A DNA stretch of 34,757 nucleotides from Adlercreutzia sp910585575 (GTDB lineage Bacteria > Actinomycetota > Coriobacteriia > Coriobacteriales > Eggerthellaceae), in NCBI RefSeq assembly GCF_951801035.1, contig NZ_CATOKT010000015.1; one strand, given 5' to 3'. Below the pieces are notes generated by a model. It searched no databases. It saw only the letters and a list, made by a program, of their open reading frames with translations, and had not been told where the DNA came from. Position 1 is the first letter of the stretch. The number at the start of each line of letters is the position of its first letter. The translations under genes and the position numbers were made by a program. Positions 30,244 to 34,757 of this stretch are shown here, one piece after another.

Positions 30244-32871
30244 ATGTCGAAGAAGATCGCTGTCATCGATGGCAATTCACTGATGCATCGCGCCTACCAT
30301 GCGGTGCAGACCCCTATGACCGCCAAGGACGGCACGCCCACCAACGCCGTGTTCGGGTTTTTGTCCATGCTGTGCAAGTTCATCGAAATGGCCGCGCCCG
30401 ACGCGGTGGTGTGCGCGTTCGACGCCGGCAAGCCGGTGCACCGCATTGAGGCCATGGAGCAGTACAAGGCCCAGCGTCCGCCCATGGACGAGGAGCTGCA
30501 CGTGCAGTTTCCCGTGATGGAGGAATTGCTGGAGGCCATGGCTATTCCCGTGGTGAAGATTCCCGGCTGGGAAGGCGACGACATTCTGGGCACCGTGGCC
30601 GCCCGCGATGAGCAGCTGGGCTACGAGACGCTGCTGGTAACGGGCGACAAGGACGCCTATCAGCTGGCGAGCGATCTGACGCGCATCGTCACTACGAAGA
30701 AGGGTATCTCCGACGTCACCATCAACGGGCCCGAGGAGGTGCTCGAGCGCTACGGCATCACGCCGGCCCAGTTCACCGATTACCTGGGGCTTATGGGCGA
30801 CAGCGCCGACAACATCCCCGGCGTGCCGGGCATCGGGCCCAAAACGGCCACGAAGCTGTTGCAACAGTTCGGCTCCATCGAGGGCATTTACGAGCACATC
30901 GGCGAGTTGAAGGGCAAGCAGAAGGAGAACCTCGAGAACAATCGCGACATGGCCTTCCTGTCGCGCGATATCGCCACCATCGTGTGCGACCTCGATTTCT
31001 CCCTTGACCTGGAGAGCGTGCAGTTCCCCTCCTTCGATGCGGCCGACGTGGAAGAAGCCTTCGGCAAGTATCAGCTTATGAGCCCCTTGGCCCGCGTGCT
31101 GCGCATGATCGACGCCAAGCCCACGGCCCGTGAGGTGGCGTTCAAGCTTGAGCCGGTGCTCACGGGGGAAGAGGGAGCCGCCGAGCTGGACCGTGCCTGC
31201 AAGGCGGGCGAGCTGGTGGGCGTCTCCTTTGTCGACCCGGAGCAGGTGTCGCTTTTTGACGAGGGCGCCCAGGCTGCCTTCGCCACGGAGGAGGCCCTGG
31301 TAACCGCCGAGGGCGACGAGGCGCTCGCGCTGTTCGCGCGCATCGTGCGCGAAGGCGTGTTCTGCGCTTTGGATGTGAAGCACGAGGTGCACCGCGTCTA
31401 TCCGGCCGACACGGCTCAGCCGGCGCTCGTCAGCGACGACGAGGTGCTGGCCATGAGCGGCCTTGACCTGGGCGTGGCGGGCTACGGGCTCAACTCCTCG
31501 ACCAGCGCCTACACCTTCGATTCGCTGCTGGAAACCTACCGCGGCGCTACGCTGCCCGAGACGAAGACCGACAGCGAACGCGCCTTGGTGCAAGCCGCTG
31601 CGGCCCGCATGCTCAAGCCGCTGCTGGAAGAAGCCCTGGAGAAGGACGGCACCTTGGCGTCCTACCGTGATATCGATTTGCCCCTAGTCGGCGTGTTGAC
31701 GGTGATGGAACGCACGGGGGCGGCCCTCGACGTGGAGCGCCTCGAGGCCCTTGGCCGTACGGCCCAGGCCGAGCTCGACGAGCTGACGGCGCAAATTTAC
31801 GAGCTGGCCGGCGAGCCCTTCAACTTGGGGTCGCCCAAGCAGCTGGCCCACATCTTATTCGAGGTGCTGGAGCTGCCGCCGGTGAAGAAGAACCAGCGCG
31901 GCTACTCCACGGATGCAAAGGTGCTCAGCGAGCTGTCCTCGCTCCATCCGCTGCCCGACCTCATCCTGCGCTATCGTGAGTTCGCCAAGATCAAGGCCAC
32001 CTATATCGACCAGCTGCCCGGTATGCGGGCCCAGGACGGCCGAGTGCATACCCAGTTCAACGAGACAGTCACTACCACGGGGCGCCTGTCCTCGTCCGAT
32101 CCGAATTTGCAGAACATCCCCGTGCGCACCGATTTCGGCCGCAAGATCCGCCAGTGCTTCATCGGCCTGAACGAGGGCGATTTGTTCCTGTCGGCCGACT
32201 ATTCGCAGATCGAGCTGCGCCTGCTCGCGCACCTTTCCGGCGACGAGCATCTGGTGGCGGCGTTCAACTCGGGCGCCGACCTGCATTCCTCTACGGCCGC
32301 CCGCGTATTCGGCGTAGAGCCCGACGCGGTGACGACGGAGATGCGCAGCCGCGCCAAGGCTGTGAACTTCGGCATCGTCTACGGCCAGCAGGCCTACGGC
32401 TTGTCCCAGTCGCTGGAAATTCCCCTGGCCGAAGCGCGCGATATGATCGACCGCTACTTCGAGGTGTATCCGGGCGTGCGCGCCTATCTCGACCAGACCG
32501 TAGCCGACGCGAAAGAAGCAGGCTACGCGCTGACGATGTTCGGCCGCAAGCGTCACATCCCCGAGCTGAAGAGTTCGAACGGCCAGCAGCGCGCCTTCGG
32601 TGAGCGCACGGCCATGAACCATCCCATGCAGGGGAGTGCCGCCGACATCATCAAGATGGCCATGAACGAGGTGCAGCGGCGCCTGAAGCAAGAGGGCTTC
32701 GCGGCGCAGCTGATGATTCAGGTGCACGACGAACTGGACTTCTCGGTGCCTCCGGCTGAAGCGGAGGCGCTCGCGGCCATGGTGAAGGACATCATGGAGA
32801 ACGTCGTTGAGCTGAAGGTGCCGCTAACCGTCGACGTAAACTGGGCCAAAACCTGGGCCGAAGCCCATTAA
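30244..32871 (+). CDS. polA: DNA polymerase I
   Basis: Pol I (875 aa) fills gaps and removes RNA primers. The N-terminal 5'-3' exonuclease domain (1-290) has IDGNSLMHRAYHAV, GWEGDDILGT, VTGDKDAYQL and GDSADNIPGVPGIGPKTA. The C-terminal polymerase domain has motif A DYSQIELRLLAH, motif B RSRAKAVNFGIVYG and motif C QVHDELDF. The middle 3'-5' exonuclease domain is degenerate; for example CALDVKHE replaces the DTE motif, so proofreading is probably lost, as in many non-enteric Pol I. ATG 30244 has GAAAGGGA upstream. Confidence 0.98.
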   Translation: MSKKIAVIDGNSLMHRAYHAVQTPMTAKDGTPTNAVFGFLSMLCKFIEMAAPDAVVCAFDAGKPVHRIEAMEQYKAQRPPMDEELHVQFPVMEELLEAMAIPVVKIPGWEGDDILGTVAARDEQLGYETLLVTGDKDAYQLASDLTRIVTTKKGISDVTINGPEEVLERYGITPAQFTDYLGLMGDSADNIPGVPGIGPKTATKLLQQFGSIEGIYEHIGELKGKQKENLENNRDMAFLSRDIATIVCDLDFSLDLESVQFPSFDAADVEEAFGKYQLMSPLARVLRMIDAKPTAREVAFKLEPVLTGEEGAAELDRACKAGELVGVSFVDPEQVSLFDEGAQAAFATEEALVTAEGDEALALFARIVREGVFCALDVKHEVHRVYPADTAQPALVSDDEVLAMSGLDLGVAGYGLNSSTSAYTFDSLLETYRGATLPETKTDSERALVQAAAARMLKPLLEEALEKDGTLASYRDIDLPLVGVLTVMERTGAALDVERLEALGRTAQAELDELTAQIYELAGEPFNLGSPKQLAHILFEVLELPPVKKNQRGYSTDAKVLSELSSLHPLPDLILRYREFAKIKATYIDQLPGMRAQDGRVHTQFNETVTTTGRLSSSDPNLQNIPVRTDFGRKIRQCFIGLNEGDLFLSADYSQIELRLLAHLSGDEHLVAAFNSGADLHSSTAARVFGVEPDAVTTEMRSRAKAVNFGIVYGQQAYGLSQSLEIPLAEARDMIDRYFEVYPGVRAYLDQTVADAKEAGYALTMFGRKRHIPELKSSNGQQRAFGERTAMNHPMQGSAADIIKMAMNEVQRRLKQEGFAAQLMIQVHDELDFSVPPAEAEALAAMVKDIMENVVELKVPLTVDVNWAKTWAEAH

Positions 32872-32890
32872 CAGCGTTGTAGCCCATGCG

Positions 32891-32914
32891 GCCCCGCCCG
32901 GGGCCGGGCGGGGC
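32891..32914. terminator. GC hairpin between convergent polA and LuxR genes
   Basis: A 10-bp stem GCCCCGCCCG/CGGGCGGGGC (32891-32900 with 32905-32914), with a short loop. There is no T-run on either strand, so termination strength is uncertain. It serves both convergent genes by position. Confidence 0.5.
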
Positions 32915-32924
32915 AGGAGTGATG

Positions 32925-33890
32925 TTACACAGTCTTCCAGAAATCCTGAATGAGTTCTTGGCGATTGGCGTGACCGGTCTTCTGCAGGATGTTGTGCACG
33001 TGCACCTTTACTGTAGAGGGAGCCAGGGACATGGACGAGGCGATGTTCTGGTTGTCCAGGTCGCGCAGAATGTAGTCGAGCACTTCTTGCTCTCGGGCGG
33101 TGAGCTGGTGGCGCTTGGCGTACACCAGCAGGTCCTCGGCGGTTTGCCGATAGCGCTGGGTGTCGTCGACGACGGGAGACTTGCTTGAGTGAATGTCCAG
33201 CTGCTTCCAGGCGAAATGACCCACCATGAGGGCGCAGCACACCATCAGCAGGTTCTCGAAATAGTTGCGCTCGGCCGACAGGGTGAAAGGCCCTACCTGC
33301 AGAATGTCGGTCGATAGTATAAGGAAGAACAGCACATCTTCCGACACCATGAGCAGCCCCAAAAGCCCCAGCACCACGCATTGCATGCGGTAGCGTCCCA
33401 GGCGTTGGCGCTCGACGGCGTCATGGGTTTTCAGGTAGTGCAGGCCGCCGAACATAAGAATCCAGAACATGAAGGCGGCGCGGCAGCTGTAGTAGCAGAA
33501 GCGCAGAATTTTGCTCTCTCCGGAAATGAGCAGAAGAAAGAACGATGCGACGACAAAGATGATAATGGGGGCGTAGCGCATCGACTTGCGGTTTTCTCCC
33601 ACGTAGGAGCACACCATGAGCCAGAAGGCGCCGAGAAAGCCCGCGCCGGTGATGAGAGTATAGATAGACCGAATGAAGAAGTACTCCGGGGAGAGGTCGG
33701 AGCCCAGGGTTCGGGTGGCGTAGTCGTCCTGGAGAATGGAAACGACGTCGAGGAAGTAGAAGAGAAAGGCAATGCAAGCGTAGAGCATGGTCTTTCGTCG
33801 GGTAACAAGATAGGACGACAGGCACACGGCCGCCGTCAGCACCGATACCAGAATGACGAAAAGCGTTTCGTAGAAAATCGCCAACCCCAT
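32925..33890 (-). CDS. Membrane-embedded LuxR-family regulator (7-TM type)
   Basis: A 321-aa protein with about seven membrane helices (residues about 4-228). A C-terminal LuxR-type helix-turn-helix lies at 262-317 (LTAREQEVLDYILRDLDNQN, then SLAPSTVKVHVHNILQKTGHA). It is smaller than the 12-TM regulator at 22878 and of a different membrane type. AGAGGGAT precedes the ATG at 33890. A perfect -10 TATAAT on the - strand lies at 33943-33938. It is divergent from arcA across a 477-nt gap, so it may control arginine catabolism or sense an arginine-related compound; that is inference. Confidence 0.9.
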   Translation of the reverse strand: MGLAIFYETLFVILVSVLTAAVCLSSYLVTRRKTMLYACIAFLFYFLDVVSILQDDYATRTLGSDLSPEYFFIRSIYTLITGAGFLGAFWLMVCSYVGENRKSMRYAPIIIFVVASFFLLLISGESKILRFCYYSCRAAFMFWILMFGGLHYLKTHDAVERQRLGRYRMQCVVLGLLGLLMVSEDVLFFLILSTDILQVGPFTLSAERNYFENLLMVCCALMVGHFAWKQLDIHSSKSPVVDDTQRYRQTAEDLLVYAKRHQLTAREQEVLDYILRDLDNQNIASSMSLAPSTVKVHVHNILQKTGHANRQELIQDFWKTV

Positions 33891-34367
33891 AGATCCCTCT
33901 TTTCAGCCAGCCACAGCCATCTATGCGAAGTGACTTCATTATAGTCCTCGGTCATCGCTCAAGTGTCCGCGACAGCGGGAAGACCTGAATTCAGTCAGAA
34001 ACAATGAGTTCGTCTTCTCCTGTTGTGGCTCCAGCGCCGTCTTTTCTATTGCTGTTATCGATGCAGCAACGAAAAAATCGATCAAGAACTATTACGGGAA
34101 GGTAACAGTGAACAATGAGGTGACATTTTGTCAATTGCGGATTCATGAAAAACATAGGTTTGACCTGCGGTTTACGGTGGGTGTAGGGAGTAAATCAATG
34201 AGATTTTGCTACCTAAAAACCTCCTAAACCTTGTTTAGACCTTTCGCCGATTTCATATTTCCTGCACATTGAATTCATCAAGCCATCGCCTTTGGGCGGT
34301 GGGTCGCGGATGGAAGCCGCGACAGCCGGCAACGAGAGGCGCCCCAAGCGCCAGATCGGAGAGTCAG
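33891..34367. promoter_or_regulatory. Long divergent regulatory region between LuxR and arcA
   Basis: A 477-nt AT-rich gap with no supported gene. Features seen: a - strand -10 TATAAT (33938-33943), palindrome TGACATTTTGTCA (34121-34133), palindrome CTAAACCTTGTTTAG (34224-34238), and the structured leader next to arcA. Its length and density of palindromes point to complex control of arcA. Confidence 0.5.
34273..34363 (+). ncRNA. Candidate structured 5' leader of arcA
   Basis: Three consecutive hairpins. P-a is CCATCGCC/GGCGGTGG (34283-34290 with 34295-34302). P-b is GTCGCGG/CCGCGAC (34303-34309 with 34317-34323). P-c is GGCGC/GCGCC (34338-34342 with 34348-34352). Single-stranded blocks ATCAAG, CCGGCAACGAGA and CCAGATC lie between and around them. 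The last block runs into the ribosome site GGAGAG, 4-9 nt before ATG. Blocks such as ATCAAG, GGTGG, GATGGAAGCC, CCGGCAAC, GGCGCC-CCAA and AGAT appear in the same order as conserved parts of SAM-clan riboswitches, but the helix plan is not a clear match. Confidence 0.35.
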
Positions 34368-34757
34368 ATGCAAGGTGTAAACGTCAAGAGCGAGATCGGC
34401 AATCTCAAGAAGGTCATCCTTCACCGTCCTGGAGACGAGCTGCTGAACCTCACTCCGAACACGCTCGAGGAGCTGCTGTTCGATGACATCCCGTTCCTGC
34501 CTGTGGCCCAGGAGGAGCACGACGCGTTCGCCAACATCCTGCGTGGCGAGGGCGTCGAGGTCGTGTACCTCGAGGACCTCATGGCCGAGGCCCTGGATAC
34601 CGATCCGTCCCTGCGTGAGAAGTTCCTGTCTCAGTGGATCTACGAGGCGGGCATCCGCACCGATACCTACACGGACATTATCAAGGACTACATCAACTCC
34701 AACTACGCGGGCACCAAGGACATGGTCATGAAGACCATGGCCGGCATCAACCTGCAG
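34368..34757 (+). CDS. arcA: Arginine deiminase (3' partial)
   Basis: The first 130 codons of arginine deiminase, which hydrolyses arginine to citrulline and ammonia, the first step of the ADI pathway that yields ATP. The start MQGVNVKSEIGNLKKVILHR is followed by PGDELLNLTP, LLFDDIPFLPVAQEEHDAF and VVYLEDLMAEAL. These are all hallmarks of bacterial ArcA, including the FDDIPF substrate-side motif. The frame runs open to the window end; the catalytic Cys region is beyond it. ATG 34368 has GGAGAG upstream. Arginine catabolism is a main energy source in Eggerthella. Confidence 0.95.
   Translation, partial: MQGVNVKSEIGNLKKVILHRPGDELLNLTPNTLEELLFDDIPFLPVAQEEHDAFANILRGEGVEVVYLEDLMAEALDTDPSLREKFLSQWIYEAGIRTDTYTDIIKDYINSNYAGTKDMVMKTMAGINLQ

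Overview
The window looks like chromosome from a high-GC member of the Coriobacteriia, most likely family Eggerthellaceae (the Eggerthella, Adlercreutzia, Gordonibacter and Slackia group). This is inferred from gene content, not from a marker search. The signs are Tat-exported FMN/FAD reductases and molybdopterin oxidoreductases, membrane-embedded LuxR-type regulators beside them, desulfoferrodoxin (superoxide reductase), an arginine deiminase gene, and actinobacterial-type Rho and L31. The lifestyle suggested is a strict anaerobe that respires organic acceptors and uses arginine. I saw no tRNA, rRNA, CRISPR array, transposase or integrase.

Layout. 1-4837: rho (its 5' end lies before the window), sppA and a divergent metG, closely packed on the + strand and closed by a strong terminator. 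5036-9814: a cell-surface block with a SanA/YdcF-type membrane protein, two lysine-rich secreted proteins of visibly lower GC, and a mosaic lipoprotein (leucine-rich-like, YD-like and YARHG parts). 9847-11790: rpsB-tsf with a promoter, a long leader and a terminator. 11963-13980: a compact two-gene island, an AbiEi-like DNA-binding protein and a nucleotidyltransferase. It is driven by a promoter buried in a perfect 26-bp inverted repeat and closed by its own terminator. 14051-18861: murA, a LytR-CpsA-Psr-type protein, a NifU-type Fe-S scaffold, two small Cys proteins, and lgt. 18862-19210: a non-coding stretch holding a second copy of the 3' end of lgt.

19211-24371: a DmsAB-like molybdoenzyme pair on the - strand, divergent from a 12-TM LuxR regulator. 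24535-25663: superoxide reductase, then L31 behind two identical tandem hairpins. 25780-29958: glnA, an OmpR-family regulator with a degenerate receiver, and an exported FMN/FAD fumarate-reductase-type enzyme. 30244-32871: polA. 32925-34757: a 7-TM LuxR regulator divergent from arcA, which is cut by the window end and preceded by a structured leader.

The best candidate for an unusual system is the AbiEi/nucleotidyltransferase pair between tsf and murA. It has a type IV toxin-antitoxin (Abi-like) architecture, translational coupling, a composition unlike its neighbours, and an extreme autoregulatory operator. Other points worth a second look are the Asn/Gln-rich tail of Rho, the KMSKS-degenerate MetRS, the GlnR-like regulator next to glnA, the tandem L31 leader hairpins, and the arcA leader, which has fragments resembling the SAM riboswitch clan.
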